Origin: Chryseobacterium indologenes
GTDB lineage: Bacteria; Bacteroidota; Bacteroidia; Flavobacteriales; Weeksellaceae
NCBI GenBank assembly: GCA_001013295.1
Contig: LAZY01000002.1
Span: forward strand, 1-58,680
Length of the DNA stretch: 58,680 nt
Direction: 5' to 3'
In this document: positions 51,247 through 58,680 of the stretch, in pieces
How the letters are laid out: every line of letters starts with the position of its first letter
Position numbering within the stretch: the first letter of the stretch is position 1
Notes under the pieces: model-generated
Databases searched by the model: none
The model's input: only the letters and a program-made list of their open reading frames with translations
What the model was told of the DNA's origin: nothing
Made by a program: the position numbers and the translations under genes

Positions 51247-51620
51247 TGAAAAAAGTACTTTTGGCAGGAGCATTGGGCTTTCTGATGTTCTCCTGTTCTA
51301 AAAAAGAAAATACAGCAGAGGTTGCATCATCTTCTGAAACGGCCGCCGTTTCAGAACCGGCAAAATCTAATCTTTCCGGTGACCAGATCATGGAAACATT
51401 AGACTGTTCGGGATGCCACTCTCTGAATGAGAGGATGATAGGACCTTCTTATAAGGAAATTGCCGCTAAATATTCTGATAAGGATATAGAATTGCTGGCT
51501 TCCAAAATTATAGAAGGCGGAAGTGGAGTTTGGGGAGGAGTCCCTATGGCTGCCCATCCACAGGTATCTAAAGAAGATGCCAAAAAAATGGTGGAATATA
51601 TTTTGAGTCAGAAGAAGTAA
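51246..51620 (+). CDS. Lipid-anchored cytochrome c
   Basis: 124 residues. The lipobox Cys is near 17 (LMFSC), a Ser/Ala/Glu linker follows, and a single c-type haem motif CSGCH is at 54-58. The Met ligand is most likely in GVPMAAHP near 98-105. It is a class I small cytochrome, expected to carry electrons in the periplasm. The gene overlaps the preceding lipoprotein gene by 1 nt. The partner oxidase is unknown; cydAB nearby is a quinol oxidase and does not need it. Confidence 0.9.
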   Translation: MKKVLLAGALGFLMFSCSKKENTAEVASSSETAAVSEPAKSNLSGDQIMETLDCSGCHSLNERMIGPSYKEIAAKYSDKDIELLASKIIEGGSGVWGGVPMAAHPQVSKEDAKKMVEYILSQKK

Positions 51621-51623
51621 AAT

Positions 51624-52526
51624 ATGTCCACTGAAAAATCCAGTCTGCACACAAGAAATCTGCATCGTAATCCCTATGATTTTGATCAGCTTATTTCTTG
51701 TGTGCCGGAACTGAAACACTATGTTTTCGTTAATGCGTATCAGACGAGAACCATTAACTTCAGCCTTCCTCAGGCTGTGAAATTACTTAACAAAGCTTTA
51801 CTAGAGTACTTTTATAATATTAAAGACTGGGATATTCCTGATGCCAATCTATGTCCTCCAATTCCCGGAAGAGCTGATTATGTACATTATATTGCAGACC
51901 TGCTGACAGAACAATCTGCTACGATCCCAACCGGAACTTCCATAAAAGGACTCGACATCGGAACCGGAGCCAATCTTGTTTATCCTTTAATAGCCCATGC
52001 ATCTTATGGCTGGGAAATGTACGGAACCGACATCAATGAAGCTTCTTTGAAGAATGCCCGGGAGATCTTAGACCGAAATCCGGATCTGGTACCTGCAATC
52101 AGGTTAAAACAACAACCCGACTCCAATCATATCTTTACAAATATCATTGGTCCTGATGATCAGTTCACGTTTACGATGTGCAATCCACCTTTTCACGATT
52201 CTGAAGAATCTGCAATGAAAGGGAATATCAGGAAAACAAAAAATCTTAAAAAAAGAAAACCGAAACAGCCACTGCTCAATTTTGGCGGGCAGCAGTCGGA
52301 ATTATGGTGCGAAGGTGGTGAAATTGCTTTTATTACCAATATGATCAGTGAAAGCTTTTTATATCGGACTCAGGTTCTCTGGTTTACCTGCCTGGTTTCC
52401 AAAAAAGATAATCTGCCCAGGCTGACAGCCCTTTTGAAAAAGTACAACGCTGATTATAAAATTGTTGATATGGCTCAGGGACAAAAAGTAAGCAGGATGC
52501 TGGCGTGGAGGTTCGTTCAGAAGTAG
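51624..52526 (+). CDS. rlmF: 23S rRNA (adenine-N6)-methyltransferase RlmF
   Basis: 300 residues. N-terminal RNPYDFDQLI and IPGRADYVHYIADLL, the SAM-binding GLDIGTGANLVYPL and catalytic NPPF in CNPPFHDSEESA. It methylates A1618 of 23S rRNA in E. coli. It starts 4 nt after the cytochrome gene but is a housekeeping enzyme. Confidence 0.93.
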   Translation: MSTEKSSLHTRNLHRNPYDFDQLISCVPELKHYVFVNAYQTRTINFSLPQAVKLLNKALLEYFYNIKDWDIPDANLCPPIPGRADYVHYIADLLTEQSATIPTGTSIKGLDIGTGANLVYPLIAHASYGWEMYGTDINEASLKNAREILDRNPDLVPAIRLKQQPDSNHIFTNIIGPDDQFTFTMCNPPFHDSEESAMKGNIRKTKNLKKRKPKQPLLNFGGQQSELWCEGGEIAFITNMISESFLYRTQVLWFTCLVSKKDNLPRLTALLKKYNADYKIVDMAQGQKVSRMLAWRFVQK

Positions 52527-52570
52527 AAGTACTTCTTTTAAATAACTCTCCGTATTTACATATTAAATAG

Positions 52571-52627
52571 GAGTGGGCTTTAGTCCGCTCAAATAAATAG
52601 TCAAACATCATTTGGCTTTAGCCGAAA
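52571..52627. repeat. Two REP-like hairpins downstream of rlmF
   Basis: GAGTGGGCTTTAGTCCGCTC (52571-52590) and TTTGGCTTTAGCCGAAA (52611-52627) each fold on themselves and share the core GGCTTTAGYC. They lie 20 nt apart. They may be terminator substitutes or targets of a REP transposase; they are unlike the arms at 44166/44740. Confidence 0.75.
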
Positions 52628-52813
52628 CTTATTTTTTAAACACAAAAGTCACTAATACTTTTCACAAATATCACCAATAAATATAAGACGACGATTTGTG
52701 TGTAAATCTGTGGTTTAAAAAATGCAATAGCGAATAATTGCAGTATTGGCCTCTATCTCTCTGCCAAAATACCCCATCCACAGTTTACATTTTAAAATTT
52801 CTGAAAAAACTCA

Positions 52814-52844
52814 TTGATGATCAAGTCAAAAATGCCTAAATTTG
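52814..52844 (+). promoter_or_regulatory. lysS promoter
   Basis: TTG (52814-52816), 20 nt, then the perfect -7 box TAAATTTG (52837-52844), 22 nt before the ATG. Spacing fits the Bacteroidetes consensus. The 340-nt gap upstream holds only the REP-like hairpins; nothing else is recognised. Confidence 0.75.
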
Positions 52845-52866
52845 TACGCTTTTAGAAAAATAAGAA

Positions 52867-54564
52867 ATGCAATTATCAGAACAAGAAATCATTAGAAGAG
52901 AAAAGCTGAACAAGCTGACTGAAATGGGGATTAATGCGTTCCCTGCGGATGAGTATACAATCACAGATACTACAGAATCTATAAAACAGGATTTTTCTGA
53001 AAGTAAACAGGTAAAGATCGCTGGTAGATTGATGTCCCGCAGAATTCAAGGGAAGGCTTCTTTTGCAGAATTGCAGGATTCTAAAGGAAAAATCCAGGTT
53101 TATTTCAACAGAGATGAGATCTGTCCGGGAGAAGATAAAGAATTATACAACGAAGTATATAAGCACCTTTTGGATATTGGTGATATTATCGGTGTCGAAG
53201 GAGAATTGTTTACGACTCAGGTAGGAGAGAAGACTGTTTTGGTAAAAAACTTTACGCTTCTTACTAAGGCTTTACGTCCTTTACCACAGCCAAGAACTGA
53301 CGAAAACGGAGTAGTGCACGATGGATTTACAGATCCGGAATTAAGATACAGACAGCGTTATGTAGATTTAACGGTAAACCCACAGGTTAAAGAAATTTTC
53401 GTGAAGAGAACAAAATTGTTCAATGCAATGAGAACGTTCTTCAACGATGAGGGTTACTTTGAGGTAGAAACACCTATTCTGCAGTCAATTCCTGGTGGAG
53501 CTGCTGCAAAACCGTTTATCACGCACCACAATGCATTGGATATTCCATTATATTTAAGAATTGCTAACGAATTATATCTGAAAAGATTGATCGTAGGTGG
53601 TTTTGACGGAGTCTATGAGTTCTCTAAAAACTTCAGAAATGAAGGGATGGACAGAACGCACAACCCGGAATTTACCGCTATGGAAATCTATGTAGCTTAT
53701 AAAGACTACAATTGGATGATGGATTTCACTGAGAAATTATTGGAATTCTGTGCGATTCAGGTAAACGGAACTACAACGGCTACCTTCGGAGAGCATAATG
53801 TTGACTTCAAGGCTCCTTATCCAAGAGTTTCCATGACAGAAGCAATCCTGAAATTTACAGGTTTTGACATCACTGGAAAAACAGAGAAGGAGTTGTATGA
53901 CTTTGCAAAATCTATCGGAATTGAAGTGAATGAAACGATGGGGAAAGGAAAATTAATCGATGAAATCTTTGGTGAGAAATGTGAAGGAAACTTCATTCAG
54001 CCAACATTCATTACAGATTATCCTGTTGAAATGTCTCCATTAACTAAGAAACACAGAAGTAAAGAAGGTTTAACTGAGCGTTTTGAATTAATGGTTTGTG
54101 GTAAAGAAATCGCAAATGCTTATTCAGAGCTTAATGACCCAATCGATCAGAGAGAACGTTTTGAAGCTCAGATGGCTTTATCAGAAAGAGGGGATGACGA
54201 GGCAATGTTCATCGATCAGGACTTCTTAAGAGCGTTGGAATATGGGATGCCACCTACATCAGGATTAGGAATCGGGATGGACAGACTAATCATGTTCTTA
54301 ACGAACAATGCTTCTATTCAGGAAGTATTATTCTTCCCTCAGATGAGACCTGAAAAAGCAGTTCCACAAATTGAATTAGGTGAGGATGAAAAAGTAATCC
54401 TTGAAATCCTTAATTCTCAGGAAGAGCCAATGGCTTTAGCTGAAGTAAAAGAAAGAAGCCAACTATCCGGTAAAAAATGGGATAAAGCTTCTAAAACTTT
54501 AACGAAGAACAATATTGTGAAAGTGGAGAAAATTGATGAAAATCTTTTGATGAAGTTAGCTTAA
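52867..54564 (+). CDS. lysS: Lysyl-tRNA synthetase (class II)
   Basis: 565 residues. OB-fold anticodon domain at the N-terminus, class II motif 1 (FNDEGYFEVETPIL), motif 2 (FRNEGMDRTHNPEFTAMEI) and motif 3 (GLGIGMDRLIMFLT). It is about 60 residues longer than E. coli LysS; the extra C-terminal part (about 500-565) looks like a winged helix, seen in many Bacteroidetes. Charges tRNA-Lys. It has its own promoter and terminator. Confidence 0.97.
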   Translation: MQLSEQEIIRREKLNKLTEMGINAFPADEYTITDTTESIKQDFSESKQVKIAGRLMSRRIQGKASFAELQDSKGKIQVYFNRDEICPGEDKELYNEVYKHLLDIGDIIGVEGELFTTQVGEKTVLVKNFTLLTKALRPLPQPRTDENGVVHDGFTDPELRYRQRYVDLTVNPQVKEIFVKRTKLFNAMRTFFNDEGYFEVETPILQSIPGGAAAKPFITHHNALDIPLYLRIANELYLKRLIVGGFDGVYEFSKNFRNEGMDRTHNPEFTAMEIYVAYKDYNWMMDFTEKLLEFCAIQVNGTTTATFGEHNVDFKAPYPRVSMTEAILKFTGFDITGKTEKELYDFAKSIGIEVNETMGKGKLIDEIFGEKCEGNFIQPTFITDYPVEMSPLTKKHRSKEGLTERFELMVCGKEIANAYSELNDPIDQRERFEAQMALSERGDDEAMFIDQDFLRALEYGMPPTSGLGIGMDRLIMFLTNNASIQEVLFFPQMRPEKAVPQIELGEDEKVILEILNSQEEPMALAEVKERSQLSGKKWDKASKTLTKNNIVKVEKIDENLLMKLA

Positions 54565-54584
54565 TATTGATCAATATAATATAG

Positions 54585-54613
54585 AAGACTGTCTTTTAAG
54601 GCAGTCTTTTTTT
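54585..54613 (+). terminator. lysS terminator
   Basis: AAGACTG/CAGTCTT (54585-54591, 54602-54608), extended inward by a C-G and a G-T pair, followed by T7. Confidence 0.88.
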
Positions 54614-54685
54614 GTGATCTATTGTGAAAAAAAGTTTTATTTGTATATTCGCCACCCCTAATAACGAACTGAAAACTCATTAAAA

Positions 54686-55423
54686 ATGCCCAAACAAATC
54701 AAAATATTTCAACCTATGAATATATATACGGCTCATGAGGAGAGTTCCAAAACTTCTGATTTTCTGAATGGAGAGATTGTAGCGTTTAATCGTGAAAAGA
54801 GACGGAATGGGATAAATTGGCTGGAAATCTATGTGAAGGGAAAGAAAACATATATAAAGAAAGACTTCTCTAGAATGTATATTTTGAAAAAAGCAAGACT
54901 TATAGATGATGCCTGCACAGTAGTTTTCTATGAATCCAAAACAGAAAATAAGTATGAGTTTTATGATGTGTTTACTCCACATCAACTGGAGGGTATGAAT
55001 CAGGAATCTATAATGATGAAAAGGATCTATGATGAAGCTCAAAAGGAGAAATATATTAACTTATATTATAATAAAACACTGGTGGAGGTTTCAAAAAGGA
55101 TTTTTGCAAAAGGAGAGGAGATTATTATTACCAGCGAAAAAGGAACGTTTTTGGAAGTTTTATACGGCAAAAAGTTTGGATACATTTTATCCGATGTGAG
55201 TTATTACGAAGCTCGGAATTGGTGGGTAATTGTTGTGGGAATTATAGTGATGTTAGGCGCCATAGGAGGAAGTTTTTATGCATTGATAGATAATGGGTGG
55301 ACAATTACAGGATCAATCCTCATTATTCCTGCGCTTATTATTACGGCTATAATTGTGATTTGTATCAAATTTATTTTAGCAATATTTAATATAGTTTTTC
55401 AAAGTATAAGAAAACGGTTTTAA
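54686..55423 (+). CDS. Membrane protein with SH3-like N-terminal repeats
   Basis: 245 residues, no signal peptide. Two beta-rich blocks (about 10-60 and 115-165) that resemble bacterial SH3-like folds, separated by a charged segment. Near the C-terminus are two membrane segments (about 180-205 and 210-240). The N-terminal part is probably cytoplasmic. Unrecognised family; no conserved catalytic residues noted. Confidence 0.6.
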   Translation: MPKQIKIFQPMNIYTAHEESSKTSDFLNGEIVAFNREKRRNGINWLEIYVKGKKTYIKKDFSRMYILKKARLIDDACTVVFYESKTENKYEFYDVFTPHQLEGMNQESIMMKRIYDEAQKEKYINLYYNKTLVEVSKRIFAKGEEIIITSEKGTFLEVLYGKKFGYILSDVSYYEARNWWVIVVGIIVMLGAIGGSFYALIDNGWTITGSILIIPALIITAIIVICIKFILAIFNIVFQSIRKRF

Positions 55424-55429
55424 AAATAG

Positions 55430-55458
55430 AAAAGGTACAGAACTATGCTGTACCTTTT
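55430..55458. terminator. Bidirectional terminator, convergent genes
   Basis: AAAAGGTACAG/CTGTACCTTTT (55430-55440, 55448-55458) with a 7-nt loop and T-rich flanks on both strands. It overlaps the last codons of the minus-strand gene. Confidence 0.85.
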
Positions 55459-55958
55459 TCTTTTTTCCATTTCCGAAGCTGTGCTCTGAAGTTTGTAAAC
55501 GGAGCTACAGTATTAATGTGGACCCATTTCCATACCGGCCATTTTGCAGGGGTTGTTGCCCATTTTCTCTGTTTAGGAACAAATAAAATTTCATGATCAA
55601 GGCTTTCTATCCATTTTATAATGTCATTGACCTGATCTTTTAATAATTCTCTTTGTTGTTGCAGAAAATAAGAACCATATTTTTCATAAAAAGATTCATA
55701 TAATCCTTTTAAATTGTTCCATTTATAGTCTGGAGTAGGAGTTTTTACCTCTATTCCTTTCTTTTCATCAGACTCCCACTGTAACAGTAAATGCGTCCAG
55801 CCAAGCTGATATGATATGTTCTGTGATGGTGTTTTATCGACTCCGGGTTTTAACAGATCTTTTTCACTCTCTTTAATATCATCAAATTCTTGGTCATAGA
55901 ATGTATATCTCTTTTTGATTTCTTCAATAAGTTCTGTTTTATCCTTATAGTTTCGCAT
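55443..55958 (-). CDS. ClbS/DfsB-family four-helix-bundle protein
   Basis: 171 residues. It begins NYKDKTELIEEIKKRYTFYDQEFDDI and has a Trp-rich segment (KWATTPAKWPVWKWVHINTVAPF near 130-152; quoted part WPVWKWVHINTVAPF), typical of the ClbS/DfsB (DinB-like) family. ClbS from the colibactin cluster protects the producer from its own genotoxin; most family members have unknown roles. It ends 5 nt after the cydB stop on the same strand, so it is transcribed with cydAB. Confidence 0.8.
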   Translation of the reverse strand: MRNYKDKTELIEEIKKRYTFYDQEFDDIKESEKDLLKPGVDKTPSQNISYQLGWTHLLLQWESDEKKGIEVKTPTPDYKWNNLKGLYESFYEKYGSYFLQQQRELLKDQVNDIIKWIESLDHEILFVPKQRKWATTPAKWPVWKWVHINTVAPFTNFRAQLRKWKKEKGTA

Positions 55959-55962
55959 GTTC

Positions 55963-56967
55963 TTATTTTCTCAGTTTACTAAATGAAGCCATCAGATAAA
56001 ACAGAAATGGAAGAATAAACAGTGAACCCAGCATTAAAGCCCACCCCAATGCAGAAATGGTTTTATCTGGTGCCATATGTTCTAAAAGGGAAAGATGTTG
56101 ACCATTTCCTAACAGGATAATATTAGGATTGTGCTGATAGGTGGCAGCCACCAGGATCATCACGATTTGAAAACCAGCTAAAGCTCTTACAGGAAGTAGT
56201 TTTTGGCGGTTCATCGCTCTTAAAATCAATAGAAGAGCAACTGTAGCAAAAGCAATCGCCATAATACCCAAAGGTTTTGAAAACACCCACATTAATAGCG
56301 GAATATCAGAAATATAGGCAGTTGCAAATACCAGTATTCCGGTGATGACTACAAAGATCATCGTTTGTTTTGATTTTCTGATCATTAATAATAACTCTTC
56401 CTTACCACGGGTTTCTCTTAATGAAAAAATAGAAGCAAGATAAGCACAAAGTGCTACGGTAAATAAACCGACAGAAACTCCAAACCAATTCAGCCAGCTG
56501 AAAACATACAGATCCAGAAAACCTACTGCATCAGGATTGATAGAGTGGGAAACCGTTGCTGCCGCAATTAATCCTAAAAAGAAAGGAGTCAGCAGGCTGG
56601 CATAATAGAATATCTGAGTGTATAAAACCTGCCAGTTGTCTTTCACAGCATCGTAATGTCTGAAGGTGAATGCTGTTCCTCTGGCAATAATACCTACAAG
56701 CATCAATACCAAAGGAATATGAAGATAGGTAGACATCGTGGTGTATATTTCAGGAAACCCTACAAAGAGGATAACAATTGCAATGATCAGCCACATATGG
56801 TTGGCCTCCCACACCGGGGCAATCGATTCATACATGATCTCCTGAGTCTTATGACGGGCTTTTTTATTGGTGAAAAGTTCCACAATACCAGCCCCGAAAT
56901 CGGCCCCACCCAGAATCATATAAAGACAGATGGATAGCCAGAGAAAGCCTATAACAATGTAAATCAT
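55963..56967 (-). CDS. cydB: Cytochrome bd oxidase subunit II
   Basis: 334 residues with about nine membrane segments. The N-terminal GFLWLSICLYMILGGADFGAGIVELFT is characteristic of CydB (quoted part ILGGADFGAGIVELF). Second subunit of the bd quinol:O2 oxidoreductase in the inner membrane. Starts 4 nt inside the end of cydA (ATGA overlap). Confidence 0.95.
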   Translation of the reverse strand: MIYIVIGFLWLSICLYMILGGADFGAGIVELFTNKKARHKTQEIMYESIAPVWEANHMWLIIAIVILFVGFPEIYTTMSTYLHIPLVLMLVGIIARGTAFTFRHYDAVKDNWQVLYTQIFYYASLLTPFFLGLIAAATVSHSINPDAVGFLDLYVFSWLNWFGVSVGLFTVALCAYLASIFSLRETRGKEELLLMIRKSKQTMIFVVITGILVFATAYISDIPLLMWVFSKPLGIMAIAFATVALLLILRAMNRQKLLPVRALAGFQIVMILVAATYQHNPNIILLGNGQHLSLLEHMAPDKTISALGWALMLGSLFILPFLFYLMASFSKLRK

Positions 56968-58307
56968 GATTTTTTGTTTTTATCGTTAAACTGTGGGTCT
57001 GTTGGGTCATAAAGTTTCGGTACCATCTGTACCTGTCTTCTTAAAAGGAAGATCAGAATCAGGGACAATGAAATGAAAATCGCTGTAAAGAAGTAGAAAG
57101 AATACTGGATTCCCGGCATAGGTGTTACAGCATCTATCGTTCTCATGACTCCATAAATGATCCAGGGTTGTCTTCCCACTTCGGTAACAGTCCATCCTGC
57201 TTCCAGTGCTATATATCCGAAAGGAGTTGCAATTAAAAATGTTTTCAAGAGCCAGTTTTTCGTCAGCCATTCCTTTTTGAAGAAGAAAGAATAGAGATAT
57301 ACCGCTCCGATGCAGATCATCACTACACCGAAGAAGATCATGATCTGGAATGCATAATGAGTAACTGCTATTGGAGGCCATTCATCCTTTGGAAAGTCCT
57401 TAAGTCCTTTTACTTCTGCATTGAAGTCATTGCTGACAAGAAAGCTCAGTACTTTTGGAATTTTAACCGCATATTTTATTTCCTCTTTTTCTTCATCAGG
57501 AATTCCACCAATCACAAATGCTGCTCCTTTTTCTGTTTCAAAATGTGCTTCCATAGCTGCCAGTTTTATCGGTTGTCGCTCTGCAACTGATTTTGCAGCT
57601 ACATCACCACTTAAAGGGGCTCCAAATGCTCCGATAAGAGCAAAGCCTACCGCAATTCTGAATGCTTTGGTATGAAACTCCACATTCTTTTTCCTCATAA
57701 TTAAGAAAGCATGAACTCCGGCTACAGCAAATCCTGTGGCACAAAACGCAGCAACTGTCATATGAAGAGCCTGTGGAAACCAGGCGTCATTGAACATGGC
57801 TTTAATAGGATCTATATTAAGGTATTGTCCGTTAATGTAATCAAAACCGGCGGGTGAGTTCATCCAGGCATTGGCGGCTACCACCAGAATCCCGGAGGCC
57901 AGTCCGCTTACCCCTACCAGAAAACCACAGAACCAATGAAACCATTTGTTAAACTTGTCCCAACCATATAGAAAGAACCCGATGGCAATGGCTTCAATAA
58001 AAAAGGCTGTTCCTTCCAAAGAAAAAGGCATTCCGAAGATAGGACCAGCATGCTTCATGAAACCGGGCCACAGAAGTCCGAGTTCAAAAGAAAGCATCGT
58101 TCCGGAAACAGCACCCGTAGCAAACAGGATGGCAACCCCTTTACTCCAGGCTTTTGTAAGTCCTTTATATACTTCGTTATTGGTTTTTAAGTATTTCCAA
58201 TGGGCAAAAGCCATCAGGAAAGGCATCACCATACCCACACAGGAGAATATGATATGGAAGCCCAAAGAAAGCGCCATCTGGGCGCGGGCAGCTATAAAAT
58301 CATCCAT
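56964..58307 (-). CDS. cydA: Cytochrome bd oxidase subunit I
   Basis: 447 residues with nine membrane helices. Haem ligands are recognisable: His-18 (SLGFHIIFSC) and His ~186 (ALHMTVAAF), and the GRQPW motif near 378 (EVGRQPW). The periplasmic Q-loop is short, as in the cyanide-insensitive type. It oxidises menaquinol and reduces O2 without proton pumping. Operon cydA-cydB-clbS-like. Confidence 0.95.
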   Translation of the reverse strand: MDDFIAARAQMALSLGFHIIFSCVGMVMPFLMAFAHWKYLKTNNEVYKGLTKAWSKGVAILFATGAVSGTMLSFELGLLWPGFMKHAGPIFGMPFSLEGTAFFIEAIAIGFFLYGWDKFNKWFHWFCGFLVGVSGLASGILVVAANAWMNSPAGFDYINGQYLNIDPIKAMFNDAWFPQALHMTVAAFCATGFAVAGVHAFLIMRKKNVEFHTKAFRIAVGFALIGAFGAPLSGDVAAKSVAERQPIKLAAMEAHFETEKGAAFVIGGIPDEEKEEIKYAVKIPKVLSFLVSNDFNAEVKGLKDFPKDEWPPIAVTHYAFQIMIFFGVVMICIGAVYLYSFFFKKEWLTKNWLLKTFLIATPFGYIALEAGWTVTEVGRQPWIIYGVMRTIDAVTPMPGIQYSFYFFTAIFISLSLILIFLLRRQVQMVPKLYDPTDPQFNDKNKKS

Positions 58308-58410
58308 AATATCAACTTTTCAGTAAATAAATTTAAGCATAAATTATTGATCTCAGGTATGATTTAATACAGTATGACTTCACGAAAAGTGTTTTAACTT
58401 TGTTTTCTTT

Positions 58411-58500
58411 ATGTCTGAAACAATAGTGTTCAGAATAGGAAATCCTGTTTCTGATGAGACTGGAAAAACCGTAATAAAGGATAAAGAACAATTCTTTTAG
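58411..58500 (+). CDS. Candidate 29-residue ORF upstream of IS
   Basis: ATG to TAG, 29 codons, beginning MSETIVFRIGNPVSDE. A perfect -7 box TAACTTTG (58395-58402) is 8 nt upstream. It lies divergent from cydA and could be a remnant of a larger gene. Coding is unproven. Confidence 0.3.
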   Translation: MSETIVFRIGNPVSDETGKTVIKDKEQFF

Positions 58501-58524
58501 TCTCAGATTTTGTATGGAATATGT

Positions 58525-58560
58525 ACAAAAAAAGCCCGCAAATTTCTTTGCAGGCGGGAG
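58525..58560 (-). terminator. Terminator of a minus-strand gene beyond the window
   Basis: On the minus strand CCCGC...GCGGG pairs around GCAAA/TTTGC, followed by T7 (58526-58533). No minus-strand gene is seen upstream within the window. The IS starts 10 nt beyond it. Confidence 0.6.
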
Positions 58561-58569
58561 TATAAAGTA

Positions 58570-58680
58570 TGTCCCGTCCTAAAATAAGTTGACAACTAAT
58601 CGACTTATTTATGAAACATCAAGAATTAAAAAGAGAAAAACGCACACAAAGAGACTACAGTATCGCCTTTAAATTACGAG
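58570..58680 (+). mobile_element. IS3-like insertion sequence, left end (truncated by window)
   Basis: Terminal-repeat-like start TGTCCCGTCCTAAAATAAG (58570-58588), an inner inverted repeat AAATAAGT/ACTTATTT (58582-58589, 58603-58610) and the start of a transposase frame. The other end is outside the window. Confidence 0.7.
58611..58680 (+). CDS. IS3-family transposase OrfA, N-terminal fragment
   Basis: Starts MKHQELKREKRTQRDYSIAF and runs to the window end (23 codons seen). The basic N-terminus leading into FKLR is typical of the HTH OrfA of IS3-group elements. Truncated by the window. Confidence 0.72.
   Translation, partial: MKHQELKREKRTQRDYSIAFKLR

Noticed and set aside
1..58680. CRISPR array
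   Set aside because: No regularly spaced repeats of 25-40 nt; the only tandem array is the 14-bp repeat at 42339, with no spacers.

Overview
The window is DNA of a Bacteroidetes bacterium, most likely a flavobacterium close to Chryseobacterium (family Weeksellaceae). This is inferred from the Bacteroidetes-type TAnnTTTG promoter boxes, near absence of Shine-Dalgarno sequences, RteC/Exc-type conjugative-element genes and a Bacteroidetes-type lysS and trpEGDCF-BA set. Positions 1 to about 40400-40700 are the right-hand part of a CTnDOT-like integrative conjugative element (ICE). The rest, from lipB at 40766 onward, is chromosomal backbone. The ICE's integrase and left end are outside the window.

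ICE part. It opens with the end of a MobC/TraG-type coupling protein (1-1584). Cargo 1 (1819-9519) is an AraC-type regulator, an HdeD-like membrane protein, a TolC-HlyD-MFS tripartite efflux operon and two UspA proteins. It is followed by an rteC copy broken by one in-frame amber codon (9528-10358). Cargo 2 (10474-22352) is a copper/silver island: an HMA-AraC fusion regulator, a CPC-type Cu+ ATPase, a copper chaperone, a Cys-rich exported protein, two DUF3347 proteins, a CPH-type ATPase, DUF305, YHS/TRASH-like and haem-binding-domain proteins, and a multicopper oxidase with a probable beta-barrel tail. It ends in an intact rteC (22605-23435). A 1817-residue methylase/SNF2-helicase fusion and a DUF1896 protein follow on the minus strand. 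Cargo 3 (29537-33828) holds arsenic genes (arsR, DUF6428, arsC, ACR3), a VOC protein and a mercury-like cassette (ArsR-type regulator, MerTP fusion, GDCCVxC protein) without a reductase. The minus-strand excision module comes next: rteC3, two Xis2c/Xis2d-like HTH proteins, a DUF3945-type protein, topoisomerase III (Exc) and an ORF6N/PLD-like protein. A perfect 36-bp palindrome lies just upstream of the Xis-like genes.

Chromosome part. lipB and the minus-strand operon trpE-G-D-C-F-[Y1 transposase]-[GNAT]-B-A are preceded by a classical attenuator: a short leader ORF with three consecutive Trp codons and a strong terminator. The transposase inside the operon is a RAYT-like IS200/IS605 protein flanked by inverted REP hairpins. 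Downstream are two envelope proteins, a small lipoprotein with an overlapping cytochrome c gene, rlmF, lysS, a membrane protein, a ClbS/DfsB-like protein and cydAB. The last 110 bases are the start of an IS3-like element.

The most interesting regulatory signals are two pairs of duplicated promoter/operator modules in the ICE. Each pair lies upstream of genes beside an AraC-type regulator. Within each pair, motif-to-minus-7-box spacing is exactly conserved (53 nt in one, 56 nt in the other). Each pair therefore looks like a small regulon with its recognition sequence readable directly from the DNA.
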